From Pseudoalteromonas sp. H105 (GTDB taxonomy: Bacteria; Pseudomonadota; Gammaproteobacteria; Enterobacterales; Alteromonadaceae), in NCBI RefSeq assembly GCF_001469215.1, contig NZ_LOFH01000003.1, positions 354,659-418,658 of the forward strand: a stretch of DNA of 64,000 nt, read 5' to 3'. Made by a program: the position numbers and the translations under genes. The notes under the pieces were generated by a model. That model was not told the DNA's origin. It was given only the letters and a program-made list of their open reading frames with translations, and made no database searches. Positions 28,141-39,410 of the stretch are shown here, in pieces. Each line of letters begins with the position of its first letter. The first letter of the stretch is position 1.

Positions 28141-28587
28141 TTAATCCAAAATCAACTTTTTCATTGCAGCAAAAAAACCACTCTTTTCAGTTACTCGGTA
28201 CTTTTGACATGTTGCAGGCTGCGTTAGATCTTGGCAAAGATAAATTGTATTGCGCTCCAGGTCAGCTCTAGGCTGGAGGCTAGAGTCAAAAAGGTTCGCT
28301 CCATAACCAAATATGCCCGGCCAGTAGACACTTTGTGTTACTAAACCTAATTTCTGATAGGTTATCAATTGAGGCTTAGGGGTAATTAAAAACCCTAATA
28401 CTAATACAACTAACGTAATAATTAATGTACGGCTCTTTGGTTTGGTGTCTTGTGCATTAATATCACTACCTGTACCTGCTACATTGTGTGCGCTAACAGG
28501 GGCTGTTTTCTTCGTCGATGACTGTGTTGTTTTTTTTCGTTGTGGGGTTTTTCCCAGTAGAGATTGTTTTTTTATTTTATTAGACAT
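28141..28587 (-). CDS. Hypothetical protein with one membrane helix
   Basis: This 148-residue protein has a lysine/threonine-rich N-terminal tail (residues 1-50), one membrane helix (about 54-70, LIITLVVLVLGFLITP), then an extracytoplasmic part with two Cys (YLCQDLTQPATCQKY). No family is recognised. It may share a promoter with the small membrane protein gene 60 bases downstream. Confidence 0.5.
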   Translation of the reverse strand: MSNKIKKQSLLGKTPQRKKTTQSSTKKTAPVSAHNVAGTGSDINAQDTKPKSRTLIITLVVLVLGFLITPKPQLITYQKLGLVTQSVYWPGIFGYGANLFDSSLQPRADLERNTIYLCQDLTQPATCQKYRVTEKSGFFAAMKKLILD

Positions 28588-28696
28588 AAAGCAAATCTGG
28601 CCTTTTAAGCAGGTGTCTCTATAATGAGATCAGTGTATTAATAAATTTCTTAAGTATAATAACTTAAACCTAGCTGATAGCCTATGGGGATCAAGT

Positions 28697-29080
28697 ATGA
28701 ATGAGCAGCTTTCAATTTTAATAGTCGATGATGTAGGTACGGTTCGTAGTTTTCTCCATCAAACGCTCATGCATTTAGGGATAGAAGGGGTACGAGAGGC
28801 TTCTACAGCAGCTCAGTGCATCAGCGCCTGCCAAGAGGCTGATTTCAATATTATCTTTTTAGATATTGAATTGCCTGACGGTGATGGGAAAGAAATCATT
28901 GCGAAGATAAATGAAATTAACCCTGCCTCAAATGTGGTGATGGTTTCGGCTCACTCAACAGTTGAGAATGTCAAAGATGCAATTGATAAAGGTGCTAAGG
29001 GATTTGTAGTTAAACCTTTTACGCCTAAGAGAATAGCGGCCATGCTTAAAAAGTTTTATCCAGCCCTTGAAATAGTCTAA
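28697..29080 (+). CDS. Single-domain response regulator (CheY-like)
   Basis: This 127-residue protein is a receiver domain only. The acidic pocket is VDD (about residues 9-11), the phosphorylation site FLDIELPDGDGKE (Asp about 54), with Ser in VSAHS and Lys in VVKPFTP. No output domain follows. The partner kinase is not in view. A strong terminator follows. Confidence 0.85.
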   Translation: MNEQLSILIVDDVGTVRSFLHQTLMHLGIEGVREASTAAQCISACQEADFNIIFLDIELPDGDGKEIIAKINEINPASNVVMVSAHSTVENVKDAIDKGAKGFVVKPFTPKRIAAMLKKFYPALEIV

Positions 29081-29098
29081 TTTTCATATTTCGGATAC

Positions 29099-29126
29099 AA
29101 AAAAACCGGCCTGAGCCGGTTTTTTA
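29099..29126. terminator. Bidirectional terminator between response regulator and rpsT
   Basis: Stem AAAAAACCGGC / GCCGGTTTTTT with a CTGA loop; A- and T-runs on both sides allow it to end both convergent genes. Confidence 0.88.
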
Positions 29127-29143
29127 TATTCTACAAATACAAA

Positions 29144-29404
29144 TTATAGTGCTTTGATCTTAGCAGCTAAACGGCTCTTGTGACGAGCAGCTTTGTTTTT
29201 GTGAATTAGACCTTTAGTTGCGTAACGGTCTAAAATTGGTGTAGCAACTGCGAAAGCTTGCTGTGCAGCTTCCTTGTCGCCCGCTTCAATAGCAACAACT
29301 ACTTTTTTGAAGTATGTACGCATCATTGAACGACGGCTTGCGTTGTGCTGACGGTTTTTTTCGCTAGTGATAGCGCGTTTTTTTGCAGACTTGATGTTAG
29401 CCAA
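29144..29404 (-). CDS. rpsT: 30S ribosomal protein S20
   Basis: This 86-residue basic protein has the S20 start [18 protein letters not shown] and the conserved [16 protein letters not shown] end. It binds 16S rRNA in the small subunit. It is divergent from murJ, the same arrangement as in Pseudomonas and many other gammaproteobacteria. Confidence 0.97.
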   Translation of the reverse strand: MANIKSAKKRAITSEKNRQHNASRRSMMRTYFKKVVVAIEAGDKEAAQQAFAVATPILDRYATKGLIHKNKAARHKSRLAAKIKAL

Positions 29405-29658
29405 GGTTTGCTCCTAACAATCTTAAAATAAGCTTAATTTAAAGGCCGTGGAATATGCCTTTTTTAATCATGATTGTCAATATAAAATTGACAAAACAAG
29501 AAAAACTGCTCCTTTTTAACGAACATCAATTTGCCGCTCTAGCAGTTAATATCCCTATTGTAACAAAGCCCATGCACTGAGCCTAGTGCTTTAGAGCGAT
29601 TTCTAAAAAAGACTGTGGCATAATTAACTTTCTCATTGGTTTTAAAGCAGGTTTTAGT

Positions 29659-31239
29659 GTGGCAAAAGGGTTATTTCGTTCAGGTATGATTGTAAGTGCA
29701 ATGACCATGATATCGCGTGTTTTAGGTCTTGTTCGCGATGCGGTCGTGGCTAATTTGTTAGGTGCTAACGCTGCTGCTGATGTATTTTTATTTGCTAATC
29801 GAATTCCTAACTTTTTACGTCGTTTATTTGCTGAGGGTGCCTTTGCTCAAGCATTTGTGCCTGTTTTATCTGAAATTAAGGAGCAACAAGGGGATGATAA
29901 AGTTCGGCTTTTTGTTGCTCAAGCTGCCGGTACATTAGGAGCAATCTTATTAATCGTGACGGTGTTTGGGGTTATTGCTTCGCCTGTGATAGCCGCTCTA
30001 TTTGGTACTGGTTGGTTTATTGATTGGTACCAAGGCAACCCAGACGGTGAAAAATTTGTTCTTGCCAGTGAATTATTAAAATGGACCTTTCCCTACTTAT
30101 TTTTTGTAAGTTTAGTGGCATTAAGCGGCGCAGTAATGAATGTTTACAACCGTTTTGCCGTTGCTGCTTTTACCCCCGTGTTACTTAATATATCAATCAT
30201 TAGTTGCGCTATTTTATTCCATGACCAATTTAGCGTCGGTGCGTATTCACTTGCTATTGGTGTTTTTGTTGGTGGAGTTGTGCAACTCATATTCCAATTA
30301 CCGTTTTTGTACCGTGCAAGAATGCTTAGCAAACCGCGTTGGGCATGGCAAGATGATAACGTTAAGAAAGTTCGGAAATTGATGATTCCAGCGTTATTCG
30401 GTGTTTCGATCAGTCAAATTAATTTATTACTTGATACTATGATTGCCTCGCTATTGATGACAGGCTCTATTGCATGGTTATATTACTCGGATAGATTGAT
30501 TGAGTTTCCGCTGGGGTTATTTGGTATTGGCATAGCTACCGTTATTTTACCTGCCTTATCAAAATTACACAGCAGTAAAAAAAGCAGTGATTTTCAGCAC
30601 ACCTTAGACTGGGGGGTGCGATTCGTTATTTTCTTAGGCTTGCCAGCAATGGTGGGGTTAATGCTCATTAGTCCGTTAATTATTTCAGTGCTATTTGATC
30701 ATGGCGCTTTTAGGGACAGTGAAATTGATCATGTCCATGCGGTAAGTTTAGGCGTTACAGCTTACTCGGTTGGCTTAGTCAGTTTTATGTTGATTAAAGT
30801 ACTTGCTCCAGGTTTTTATGCTCGTCAAGACACCAAAACGCCGGTGCGCATTGGTATTATTACGCTCGTTCTTAATATGGTTTTTAATATTATCTTAGCG
30901 CCGTTTATTGGTTATTTAGGCTTAGCATTGGCGACCTCAATGTCAGCCAGTTGTAATGCTTATTTGTTATATCGGCAATTAAACAAAGAGCAGGTGTATA
31001 CTTTTTCGCGTTTTAGTAGCCGATTTACGGTTAAATGTATTGTATCCAGTGCGATTATGGGCGTTAGTGTTTGGTACATATCAAACTTATTTTCATGGCG
31101 TGAATGGCACTTTAGTGAACAAGTAATTCTGCTGTGTGGCTTGTTGGCTATAGCTGGCTTTGTCTACTTCTTTTCGATGTTTTTGCTAGGAATAAGATTA
31201 AATACGATAAAAAACGTAGCAACTACTGAATCAAATTAA
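29659..31239 (+). CDS. murJ: Lipid II flippase MurJ
   Basis: This 526-residue protein has about 14 membrane helices and the MurJ/MviN start (GLFRSGMIVSAMTMISRVLGLVRD) and the NFLRRLFAEGAFAQAFVPV segment; both quoted parts are classical. It moves lipid II across the inner membrane for peptidoglycan synthesis. The start is a GTG. It is the first gene of a run of six cell-envelope and housekeeping genes. Confidence 0.95.
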   Translation: MAKGLFRSGMIVSAMTMISRVLGLVRDAVVANLLGANAAADVFLFANRIPNFLRRLFAEGAFAQAFVPVLSEIKEQQGDDKVRLFVAQAAGTLGAILLIVTVFGVIASPVIAALFGTGWFIDWYQGNPDGEKFVLASELLKWTFPYLFFVSLVALSGAVMNVYNRFAVAAFTPVLLNISIISCAILFHDQFSVGAYSLAIGVFVGGVVQLIFQLPFLYRARMLSKPRWAWQDDNVKKVRKLMIPALFGVSISQINLLLDTMIASLLMTGSIAWLYYSDRLIEFPLGLFGIGIATVILPALSKLHSSKKSSDFQHTLDWGVRFVIFLGLPAMVGLMLISPLIISVLFDHGAFRDSEIDHVHAVSLGVTAYSVGLVSFMLIKVLAPGFYARQDTKTPVRIGIITLVLNMVFNIILAPFIGYLGLALATSMSASCNAYLLYRQLNKEQVYTFSRFSSRFTVKCIVSSAIMGVSVWYISNLFSWREWHFSEQVILLCGLLAIAGFVYFFSMFLLGIRLNTIKNVATTESN

Positions 31240-31311
31240 AAAAAAGATTATAATCGGCCATTCTACGGCTGAAATAAATTTTAGGCGAGTTAGCAAAGGC
31301 ATTTAGGTGGT

Positions 31312-32238
31312 ATGGAGTTAATCAGAGGTATTCACAACATTCGCACGCAGCATAATGGCTGTGTGTTGACTATTGGTAATTTTGATGGTGTTCATCTAGG
31401 CCATGCCGAAGTGCTAAAAGGCTTACTCAATGACGCTAAAAAGTACAATCTGCCAAGCACGGTGATGTTATTCGAGCCCCAACCACAAGAGTTCTTTGCA
31501 AAAAACAATGCACCAGCTCGGTTAACACGATTACGTGACAAACTAAGGTTGTTAGCCAATCTTGGTATTGAACGTGTTATTTGTATTAGTTTTAATCAAC
31601 AGTTTGCGAATATGCAAGCTGAGCAGTTTGTTAATGAGGTTTTGATTAATAAGCTAGGTGTAAAAGCACTAACAGTGGGTGATGATTTTAGATTTGGTAA
31701 GCAGCGTCAGGGTAACTTTAAGTTACTAACCGAAATGGGTAAAACCGTGCAAATGGATGTAAAAAGCACAGCGAGTTTTCGCCAATTAAATGCTAGAGTA
31801 AGCAGCACGTTAATACGTGAAGCGCTGGCTAACGGTGAACTTGGGCAGGCAAAATCGATGCTGGGTCATAATTACGCCATTTCAGGACGAATCATTCATG
31901 GTTGGAAGCGTGGCCGAGAGCTAGGCTTCAGAACGGCAAATATTGCTTTAAAACGTCAAGTGTGCCCAGTTAATGGGGTGTTTGCAGTGCAAATTACACT
32001 TGGTGAAAGTACACTATATGGGGTTGCTAATATTGGCAACAAACCCACATTTAATGGAACGCGCGCATTATTAGAAGTGCACTTATTTGATTTTGCGCAA
32101 GAGATTTACGGACAGTTTATGCATGTGGAGTTAATAAAAAAACTCCGCGATGAGCAAAAATTCGAGACATTAACACAATTGACGGCACAAATAGCAACTG
32201 ATGTTGCTGCCGCTAAACAGTGTTTTGGTTTAAATTAG
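31312..32238 (+). CDS. ribF: Bifunctional riboflavin kinase / FAD synthetase
   Basis: This 308-residue protein has an N-terminal nucleotidyltransferase domain (TIGNFDGVHLGHAEVL, then RVSSTLIREAL) and a C-terminal riboflavin kinase domain (GRELGFRTANI, GVANIGNKPTFNG). It makes FMN and then FAD from riboflavin. It lies between murJ and ileS, as in most gammaproteobacteria. Confidence 0.96.
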   Translation: MELIRGIHNIRTQHNGCVLTIGNFDGVHLGHAEVLKGLLNDAKKYNLPSTVMLFEPQPQEFFAKNNAPARLTRLRDKLRLLANLGIERVICISFNQQFANMQAEQFVNEVLINKLGVKALTVGDDFRFGKQRQGNFKLLTEMGKTVQMDVKSTASFRQLNARVSSTLIREALANGELGQAKSMLGHNYAISGRIIHGWKRGRELGFRTANIALKRQVCPVNGVFAVQITLGESTLYGVANIGNKPTFNGTRALLEVHLFDFAQEIYGQFMHVELIKKLRDEQKFETLTQLTAQIATDVAAAKQCFGLN

Positions 32239-32263
32239 GTAGCCGATACGGAAAGTAGGATTA

Positions 32264-35092
32264 ATGAGCGACTACAAACATACTTTGAATTTACCGGAAA
32301 CAATGTTTCCAATGCGCGGCAATTTGGCACAACGTGAACCAAAAATGCTTAAAACATGGTATGAAGACGACCTATACGGTCAAATTCGCAACGCTAAAAA
32401 AGGTAAGAAAACTTTTATTTTGCATGACGGTCCTCCGTATGCGAACGGCGATATCCATTTAGGCCATTCAGTTAATAAAATTTTAAAAGACATTATTGTT
32501 AAGTCAAAAACATTGTCTGACTTCGATGCCCCTTATGTACCAGGTTGGGATTGTCATGGTCTTCCAATCGAATTAATGGTTGAGAAAAAAGTTGGTAAGC
32601 CAGGCGTTAAAGTAACTGCAGCTGAATTTCGTGAAAAATGCCGTGCTTATGCTAAAAAGCAAGTTGAAGGCCAAAAGGTTGACTTCAAACGCTTAGGTGT
32701 TTTTGCCGATTGGGATAAACCTTACTTAACAATGAATTTTGATTTTGAAGCCAACGCTATTCGCGTGCTTGGTCGCATAATAGATAAAGGCCATTTACAC
32801 AAAGGTGCAAAGCCGGTTCATTGGTGTACAGATTGTGGTTCTGCATTAGCAGAAGCAGAAGTAGAATACCAAGATAAACAATCACCAGCCATTGATGTAC
32901 GGTTTGAATTTACCGATCAAGCTGCGGTTGTTAACGCATTTGATTTAAAAGCAGGTCATGAAGGCACTGGCACAGTAAGTACAGCTATTTGGACAACAAC
33001 ACCGTGGACGCTACCAGCTAACCGCGCAGTTGCCGTTCATGCTGATTTAGAATATGCCCTTGTTCAAGTTGACGATGAAGGCGCACAGCAGCGTTTGATC
33101 TTAGGCTCAGAGCTGGTAAAAGATGCCATGGATCGTTATGGCTTTAACCATTACCATGTTTTAGGTTATGTAAAAGGTGCTGCAATTGAGAATCTGCAAG
33201 TTGCGCATCCATTTTATGACTTTAATGTGCCGGTTATTGTTGCTGAACACGTAACCACAGATTCTGGTACAGGTATTGTTCATACTGCACCAGGACATGG
33301 TCAAGAAGATTTCGTGGCTGGTTTACAATATGGCCTAGAAGTTGCCAATCCAGTGGGTGCTAATGGCGTATATCTACCTGATACAGAATTATTTGCAGGT
33401 CAGCATGTATTCAAAGCGAATGCGAGCGTAATCGATGTGCTTACCGAGCGAAATGCGCTAATGCATCATCATGCGCTAACGCATAGTTACCCGCATTGCT
33501 GGCGTCATAAAACGCCAATTATTTTCCGTGCTACGCCACAATGGTTTGTCAGTATGGATCAGGCTAATTTGCGTCAAGACTCGTTATCTGAAATTAAAAA
33601 CACCCAGTGGCTACCTGAGTGGGGCGAAAGCCGCATTGCAAACATGGTAGAAGGGCGTCCTGATTGGTGTATTTCTCGCCAACGTACTTGGGGAGTTCCA
33701 ATCGCGTTATTTGTAGATAAAGACACCGGTGCATTACACCCGAACACGCAATCACTGATTGAAGAAGCGGCAAAGCTGGTAGAAAAATCAGGTATTCAAG
33801 CTTGGTATGACTTAGACCCTGCAACACTTTTAGGTGAAGCAGACGCTAAGCAGTACATGAAAGTACAAGATACACTCGATGTATGGTTTGACTCAGGCGT
33901 GACACATGCTTGTGTTGTCGATGCGCGTGAAGAGTTAACTGGCCCAGCTGATTTATACTTAGAAGGGTCTGATCAGCACCGCGGTTGGTTTATGTCATCA
34001 ATGATGACATCCGTTGCAATTAATGGTCATGCACCTTACCGCCAAGTACTTACGCACGGTTTTACCGTGGATGAGAATGGCCGCAAGATGTCAAAATCAT
34101 TAGGTAATGTTATTTCGCCGCAAAATGTGATGAACAAACTAGGCGCTGACATTTTACGCTTGTGGGTTGCTTCAACGGATTACACTGCTGAAATGACTGT
34201 GTCAGATGAAATTTTCAAACGTTCAGCGGATCGCTACCGTCGCATTCGTAACACCAGCCGTTACTTACTCGCTAACCTAAGCGGTTTTGATCCAAAAACA
34301 GATCAAGTTGCTATTGAAGACATGGTTGAGCTTGATCGTTGGATTGTTAGTCGTGCGGCACAGCTACAAGATGAAATTGTAACCGCTTATGATAGCTACC
34401 AAATGCTGCAAGTGACGCAAAAGCTGATGAATTTCTGTACAGTTGAGCTTGGTTCGTTCTACTTAGACGTGATCAAAGACCGTCAATATACAGCTAAAAG
34501 TGATAGCCATGCTCGTCGCTCTTGTCAAACTGCGCTTTATCATATTGCTGAGGCGATGACGCGCTGGATGGCACCAATAATGAGCTTTACCGCTCAAGAA
34601 ATTTGGGAAGCTTTACCAGGTGAACGTGGTCAATACGTGTTTACGTCGGTTTGGTATGATGGCTTAGAGGCTGTGAGTGAAGGTCAGTTTAGTAATGATG
34701 ATTGGCTAACAATCCTAACGGTTCGTGATGAAGTAAACCGCGTTCTTGAAGGTGCACGTAAAGAAGAAATCATAGGTGCAACTTTACAAGCTGATGTAAG
34801 TATTTATACAACAACTGAACTTGCACAAAAGCTAGCCGCTTTAGGTGATGAGTTACGCTTCGTATTATTAACATCAAAGGTAACGGTTACAGTAGTCGAT
34901 GCACAACCTGATGCGACTCATGCAACTGAAATCGAAGGGCTATACATTAGCGTTGCAGCAACAGATGCACAAAAGTGTGAACGTTGTTGGCATTACAGTG
35001 ATGATGTAGGAAGTAATCCTGCTCATCCTGAAATCTGTGGTCGTTGTGTGAGCAACGTAGATGGCGAAGGCGAAACTCGTCAATTCGCATAG
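32264..35092 (+). CDS. ileS: Isoleucyl-tRNA synthetase
   Basis: This 942-residue class I synthetase has the HIGH-type motif HLGH ([16 protein letters not shown]), the KMSKS motif ([10 protein letters not shown]) and a C-terminal zinc site (CERCWH ... CGRCV). It charges tRNA-Ile and edits valine through its CP1 domain. It lies 25 bases after ribF and 10 bases before lspA. Confidence 0.97.
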   Translation: MSDYKHTLNLPETMFPMRGNLAQREPKMLKTWYEDDLYGQIRNAKKGKKTFILHDGPPYANGDIHLGHSVNKILKDIIVKSKTLSDFDAPYVPGWDCHGLPIELMVEKKVGKPGVKVTAAEFREKCRAYAKKQVEGQKVDFKRLGVFADWDKPYLTMNFDFEANAIRVLGRIIDKGHLHKGAKPVHWCTDCGSALAEAEVEYQDKQSPAIDVRFEFTDQAAVVNAFDLKAGHEGTGTVSTAIWTTTPWTLPANRAVAVHADLEYALVQVDDEGAQQRLILGSELVKDAMDRYGFNHYHVLGYVKGAAIENLQVAHPFYDFNVPVIVAEHVTTDSGTGIVHTAPGHGQEDFVAGLQYGLEVANPVGANGVYLPDTELFAGQHVFKANASVIDVLTERNALMHHHALTHSYPHCWRHKTPIIFRATPQWFVSMDQANLRQDSLSEIKNTQWLPEWGESRIANMVEGRPDWCISRQRTWGVPIALFVDKDTGALHPNTQSLIEEAAKLVEKSGIQAWYDLDPATLLGEADAKQYMKVQDTLDVWFDSGVTHACVVDAREELTGPADLYLEGSDQHRGWFMSSMMTSVAINGHAPYRQVLTHGFTVDENGRKMSKSLGNVISPQNVMNKLGADILRLWVASTDYTAEMTVSDEIFKRSADRYRRIRNTSRYLLANLSGFDPKTDQVAIEDMVELDRWIVSRAAQLQDEIVTAYDSYQMLQVTQKLMNFCTVELGSFYLDVIKDRQYTAKSDSHARRSCQTALYHIAEAMTRWMAPIMSFTAQEIWEALPGERGQYVFTSVWYDGLEAVSEGQFSNDDWLTILTVRDEVNRVLEGARKEEIIGATLQADVSIYTTTELAQKLAALGDELRFVLLTSKVTVTVVDAQPDATHATEIEGLYISVAATDAQKCERCWHYSDDVGSNPAHPEICGRCVSNVDGEGETRQFA

Positions 35093-35101
35093 GAGTAGTA
35101 A

Positions 35102-35602
35102 GTGAGCAAGCTAGCCCAAAAAAGTGGTTTAGTGTGGCTTTGGTTGAGTCTGCTATTTTTAGTAGCAGACTTCGCCAGTAAAACACTGGTCGTAAATACC
35201 ATGAATCTGAGAGATTCAATTGATATATTACCGTTTTTTAATCTCACATATGTACATAACTACGGTGCGGCATTTAGTTTTTTGAGTGACGAAAGCGGTT
35301 GGCAGCGCTGGTTTTTAAGTGCAATCGCAATCACGATTAGCATACTGTTAGTTTGGTGGTTAAAACGCTTGCCTGCCTCAAATAAAGTCTTGTGTGGTGC
35401 TTATTCTTTAGTATTAGCAGGAGCGATAGGTAATCTTTACGATCGTATGTACTACGGCTACGTTATCGATTTTCTACATTTTTATTATGAAAACTGGCAC
35501 TTCCCTGCGTTCAATATTGCTGATAGCGCAATTTGTGTCGGTGCTGCGTTGTTGTTATTTGATGCCTTTACTGGCGAAAGTCCAAAGGAGCATAAAGCAT
35601 GA
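35102..35602 (+). CDS. lspA: Lipoprotein signal peptidase (signal peptidase II)
   Basis: This 166-residue protein has four membrane helices and the two catalytic Asp motifs, GNLYDRMYYGYVIDFLHF and FNIADSAI. It removes the signal peptide from prolipoproteins. The start is GTG at 35102 after a GGAG site. Its end overlaps fkpB by four bases (ATGA). Confidence 0.96.
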   Translation: MSKLAQKSGLVWLWLSLLFLVADFASKTLVVNTMNLRDSIDILPFFNLTYVHNYGAAFSFLSDESGWQRWFLSAIAITISILLVWWLKRLPASNKVLCGAYSLVLAGAIGNLYDRMYYGYVIDFLHFYYENWHFPAFNIADSAICVGAALLLFDAFTGESPKEHKA

Positions 35603-36057
35603 GCCAAACAGTTATTACTGAGAATTCAGAAGTTATTTTTCATTTTTCGATCAAGCTATCTGATGGCTCTGCGGCTGACTCCACCAAGGTTCATAACAAG
35701 CCAGCAAAGCTTGTGATGGGTGATGGCAGCCTAACAGCCAATTTTGAAAAGTGTTTGTTCGGTTTAGCGCCAGGCGACAGTAAATCATTTGAATTGGAGC
35801 CAGAAGATGCGTTTGGCCAACCAAATCCGGATAACATTTATTATGTTGATCGCAGTAAGTTTGGTCCAGATAGTCCTGCAAAAGTTGGTTCAATTATTGC
35901 GTTTACTCAACCGGATGGCACAGAATTACCGGGCCTTGTTCGTGAAGTACAAGGCGAGTCGGTTACTATTGACTTTAATCATCCTCTTGCAGGTCAGAAA
36001 CTGACTTTTGAAGTGGAAATTTTAGAAGTCGATAATACGGCTAAGGTAAGTGATTAA
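35599..36057 (+). CDS. fkpB: FKBP-type peptidyl-prolyl isomerase (SlpA)
   Basis: This 152-residue protein has the SlpA-type FKBP start ([17 protein letters not shown]), a flap insert ([11 protein letters not shown]), and the [17 protein letters not shown] end. It catalyses proline isomerisation in the cytoplasm. It overlaps lspA by four bases and shares its last base with the ispH start. Confidence 0.94.
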   Translation: MSQTVITENSEVIFHFSIKLSDGSAADSTKVHNKPAKLVMGDGSLTANFEKCLFGLAPGDSKSFELEPEDAFGQPNPDNIYYVDRSKFGPDSPAKVGSIIAFTQPDGTELPGLVREVQGESVTIDFNHPLAGQKLTFEVEILEVDNTAKVSD

Positions 36058-36986
36058 TGGATATTTTATTAGCTAACCCGCGTGGTTTTTGTGCCGGTGT
36101 TGACCGTGCTATTAGCATTGTAGAACGCGCGCTGGATATTTTTGAAAAACCAATTTATGTACGTCATGAAGTTGTTCATAACCGTTATGTAGTGGATGGT
36201 TTAAAGCGGCGCGGCGCGGTGTTTGTTGAAGAACTCGATCAAGTGCCCGATGACAGTATTGTTATTTTTAGTGCTCATGGTGTATCGCAAGCGGTTCGCA
36301 GTGAGGCAAAGCGCAGAGAGTTAAAAGTATTTGATGCAACATGCCCGCTAGTTACTAAAGTGCATATGGAAGTGACCCGTGCAAGTAGAAAAGGCACAGA
36401 ATGTGTGCTTATTGGGCATCATGGCCACCCAGAAGTTGAAGGCACCATGGGGCAATATGATAACAGTGAAGGCGGTATTTATCTTGTCGAAACTGTTGAA
36501 GATGTTGCTAACCTAACGGTTAAAAATCCTGATAATTTATTTTACTGTAGCCAAACAACGCTCTCGGTTGATGACACTGCTGATGTGATTGACGCACTTC
36601 GTGCTAAGTACCCGGTTATTGATGGTCCTCGAAAAGATGACATATGTTATGCTACTCAGAATCGTCAAGATGCTGTGCGTGATTTAGCGGATAAAGTTGA
36701 TGTGCTATTGGTGGTGGGTGCTAAAAATAGCTCAAATTCTAATCGCTTACGTGAACTTGCAGATAAAATGGGCACAGTGGCTTATTTGATTGACGATGCG
36801 AGCAGTGTTGAAGATGCATGGTTTGACGGCACAAATAGCGTTGGCGTTACAGCAGGAGCATCTGCACCTGAGGTACTTGTACAACAAGTCATTAGTCGTT
36901 TAAAAGAACTAGGTGGCAATCAGGTTATAGAAAATCCAGGCGAAGAAGAAAATATCGTATTCGCCGTACCTGTGGAGTTACGTTAA
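36057..36986 (+). CDS. ispH: 4-hydroxy-3-methylbut-2-enyl diphosphate reductase
   Basis: This 309-residue protein carries the three iron-sulfur Cys motifs ([33 protein letters not shown]) and the catalytic Glu region. It makes IPP and DMAPP, the last step of the MEP isoprenoid pathway. It closes the ribF-ileS-lspA-fkpB-ispH run. Confidence 0.97.
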   Translation: MDILLANPRGFCAGVDRAISIVERALDIFEKPIYVRHEVVHNRYVVDGLKRRGAVFVEELDQVPDDSIVIFSAHGVSQAVRSEAKRRELKVFDATCPLVTKVHMEVTRASRKGTECVLIGHHGHPEVEGTMGQYDNSEGGIYLVETVEDVANLTVKNPDNLFYCSQTTLSVDDTADVIDALRAKYPVIDGPRKDDICYATQNRQDAVRDLADKVDVLLVVGAKNSSNSNRLRELADKMGTVAYLIDDASSVEDAWFDGTNSVGVTAGASAPEVLVQQVISRLKELGGNQVIENPGEEENIVFAVPVELR

Positions 36987-37015
36987 TAACGTAAATATAC
37001 AAAGGAGAGAGTCCA

Positions 37016-38047
37016 ATGAGCAAGTCAATGCAACCCAATGCGTTGCTTTTTGGACCTCTTTTTACTGAACGTGGCTTATTAGCTACATTAGTTGTCGGAC
37101 AAGTAATAGCAACCATTATTGCATTTGCTCCTGCGACATCTCAAGATACCTGGGTCCGCCTTGGAATTATTAGCCTCTTTATACAGCTTACTTTTCTTTT
37201 TAGCCTAAGCGGGCTCTACATTTTTCGCCATCAATTAAAAAAACACTCTCAACTTATACAAACGATCTGCTTGTTTACTTCATTATTTATTACAACAACC
37301 TTAATGAGTTTCCTAGCAATCGGTTTAATAGAAAATATGACTGAGATTTCTAAACCATGGTCATTTATTTTTAATAATTTGCTGATTGTTTTTCTTGTTG
37401 CGTGTTTATTTGTTCAATTTCTCGCAATTTATTTTGAAAAGCAACTTCAAACTCAGGCTCTTGCTAGAGCTGAACTTGATGCATTGCAAGCCCGTATACG
37501 TCCACATTTTTTATATAACAGTCTAAATACCGCTGCTGAGTTAACGCATTGTGATCCAGAAGCTGCGGAGCAAGCAATTCTAGCTTTAGCCGCTCTATCT
37601 CAAGCGGCGTTAAAAGTAGGAGAAGCCGTTGCCTTAGAAGATGAAATAGCGTTGACTAAGCAGTATGTAAGCCTTGAAAGTTGGCGTTTTGGCGACAGGT
37701 TAAAGATGAATTGGCAGTTGCCAGATTCACTCCCGCAGATAAGTATTCCTTGCCTTACCTTACAACCAATTGTTGAAAATGCAATTTGTCACGGCGTTGA
37801 GCCTTCTCCTGAGGGGGCAAACATTAATATTCAACTAAATGTCAGTAAACAGTCCCTGACGTTTTTAATTGAAAACCCTGTACATATACTTAAATTTAAC
37901 CGTGCAGGAAATGGCATGGCGCTTGATAACATTCGTCAAAGGTTAAACTTATACTATCAAGGTCGCGCCTCGTTGAACATCAACATACGAGATGCTACTT
38001 TTAGAGTTAAGTTGGTACTTCCGTTGCAGAGTGTGAGGCTAGCATGA
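37016..38047 (+). CDS. LytS/AlgZ-type sensor histidine kinase
   Basis: This 343-residue protein has four membrane helices (about residues 22-145) and a His_kinase domain of the LytS/YehU/AlgZ type. The phospho-acceptor region is ARIRPHFLYNSLNTAAEL (His about residue 162), followed by the nucleotide-binding N-box IVENAICHGVEP. It overlaps the LytTR response regulator gene by four bases. In Pseudomonas aeruginosa the related AlgZ/AlgR pair controls the minor pilin operon; here the pair sits directly upstream of that operon. The signal sensed is unknown. Confidence 0.85.
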   Translation: MSKSMQPNALLFGPLFTERGLLATLVVGQVIATIIAFAPATSQDTWVRLGIISLFIQLTFLFSLSGLYIFRHQLKKHSQLIQTICLFTSLFITTTLMSFLAIGLIENMTEISKPWSFIFNNLLIVFLVACLFVQFLAIYFEKQLQTQALARAELDALQARIRPHFLYNSLNTAAELTHCDPEAAEQAILALAALSQAALKVGEAVALEDEIALTKQYVSLESWRFGDRLKMNWQLPDSLPQISIPCLTLQPIVENAICHGVEPSPEGANINIQLNVSKQSLTFLIENPVHILKFNRAGNGMALDNIRQRLNLYYQGRASLNINIRDATFRVKLVLPLQSVRLA

Positions 38048-38748
38048 AGGCATTGATCGTCGATGACGAACCGTTAGCAAGAATGAGAGTACAGCGGTTA
38101 CTTAGCGCTATTTCTGAATATTCAGTTTTTGAACAAGCTTGCAATGGTCAAGAGGCACTAGCAATAGCAGCCAATTTTGTGCCTGATATTGTATTTTTAG
38201 ATGTTGATATGCCGCAAATGAATGGTTTAGAAGTCGCTGAAAAACTGAATGAGTTAAGCGTTCCACCTGCAGTTGTATTTATTACTGCGCATCCTGAACA
38301 TGCATTGGATGCATTGCAGCTATCTGCAGCTGGGTATTTAGTCAAGCCTGTTACTAAAGACTCAGTTGAAAAAGTAACGGCTCAATTAGGCCGGGTCAAC
38401 CGTGCTCATCTTCAAGCCCAGAAAGCTAAGTCAATCAGTTATCAAAGTAGCGGGATCATCAAAACAGTTCAACTTCACGATGTGTATTTTTTATCTGCTG
38501 AGGATAAATATACGCGTATTGTATTTAATGAAGGTGAAGCATTAATCGATCAAAGTTTAAAGCAGATAGAGCAAGAATTCCCCGCTTTTTTCCTGAGGAC
38601 TCATCGTAAAATATTGGTTAATAAAGAACGAATTGTGGCATTAAAGACATATTGCGATGGGTCACATAAGGTACAAGTTGATGGTTGTACTGAAGAGTTA
38701 GTTGTTAGCCGACGTGAATATAAAAGAGTTAAATCTTTTTTATCTTAG
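38044..38748 (+). CDS. LytTR response regulator (AlgR/YehT-like)
   Basis: This 234-residue protein has a receiver domain (VDDEPLAR, phospho-Asp in FLDVDMPQMNG, ITAHPEH, LVKPVTKDS) and a C-terminal LytTR DNA-binding domain (IKTVQLHDVYFLSAEDKYTR, FLRTHRKILVN, VVSRREYKRVK). It is the partner of the overlapping sensor kinase. About 100 bases separate it from pilV, leaving room for a promoter it may control. That control is inferred from AlgR of Pseudomonas. Confidence 0.88.
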   Translation: MKALIVDDEPLARMRVQRLLSAISEYSVFEQACNGQEALAIAANFVPDIVFLDVDMPQMNGLEVAEKLNELSVPPAVVFITAHPEHALDALQLSAAGYLVKPVTKDSVEKVTAQLGRVNRAHLQAQKAKSISYQSSGIIKTVQLHDVYFLSAEDKYTRIVFNEGEALIDQSLKQIEQEFPAFFLRTHRKILVNKERIVALKTYCDGSHKVQVDGCTEELVVSRREYKRVKSFLS

Positions 38749-38846
38749 GTACCGTTTATCAGTTAATTTTACCGCTTATCTACCTTCCCCTTGAATTTAA
38801 AATTAGGTCAATTAACCTTAATCTATGTAATTTTTTTGGTGCTGTT

Positions 38847-39410
38847 ATGTATAATTTACCACCTAAATCGGTACGTGGTTTCACTTTAATAGAAGTGTTA
38901 ATTGCGTTTATTATTCTAAGTTTTGGTTTACTTGGTGCTGTTGCATTGCAGGCAAAAGCAAAGCAAGCAAGTTTTGATGCTATGCAGCGTGCGGCAGCCA
39001 TTGCACTTGGCAACGATATTATTCAGCGAATGCGCGCGAATGACGATGCGGGTTTAACAGCTCGCTATAATGGTGATTTCTCAAGTGATGACAAGTTAAA
39101 CACACAGTTACGTTGTTATTCTAATGTGTGTACCGCCGCCGAAATTGCAGCACTTGATAAGCAGCAATGGATTAGAGCAATCCAAGCGCGAGAGAATACA
39201 GGAGCGCTAGATGATGCAACCGTGTGCATTAATAACCAAGCTGATGCTGCAAGGGGGAGTAATGCGTTTAATCTTGAAGTCATTATCAGTTGGCAAGGGC
39301 GTCAAGAATATACGGCAACCGGTGACAGGTCAGCAATAAAATGCGGCGCTAACAATAAAAAGCGCAGAGTCGTCGTACTGACAAGTTTTATGTATTTGAG
39401 GGCATCCTAA
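38847..39410 (+). CDS. pilV: Type IV pilus minor pilin PilV
   Basis: This 187-residue protein has a type III prepilin signal (RGFTLIEVLIAFIILSFGLLG) with cleavage after the Gly and Glu at position 5. The rest matches PilV (AALGNDIIQRMRAND-like segment). Minor pilins prime pilus assembly at the tip. The stop is directly followed by the pilW start. Confidence 0.9.
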   Translation: MYNLPPKSVRGFTLIEVLIAFIILSFGLLGAVALQAKAKQASFDAMQRAAAIALGNDIIQRMRANDDAGLTARYNGDFSSDDKLNTQLRCYSNVCTAAEIAALDKQQWIRAIQARENTGALDDATVCINNQADAARGSNAFNLEVIISWQGRQEYTATGDRSAIKCGANNKKRRVVVLTSFMYLRAS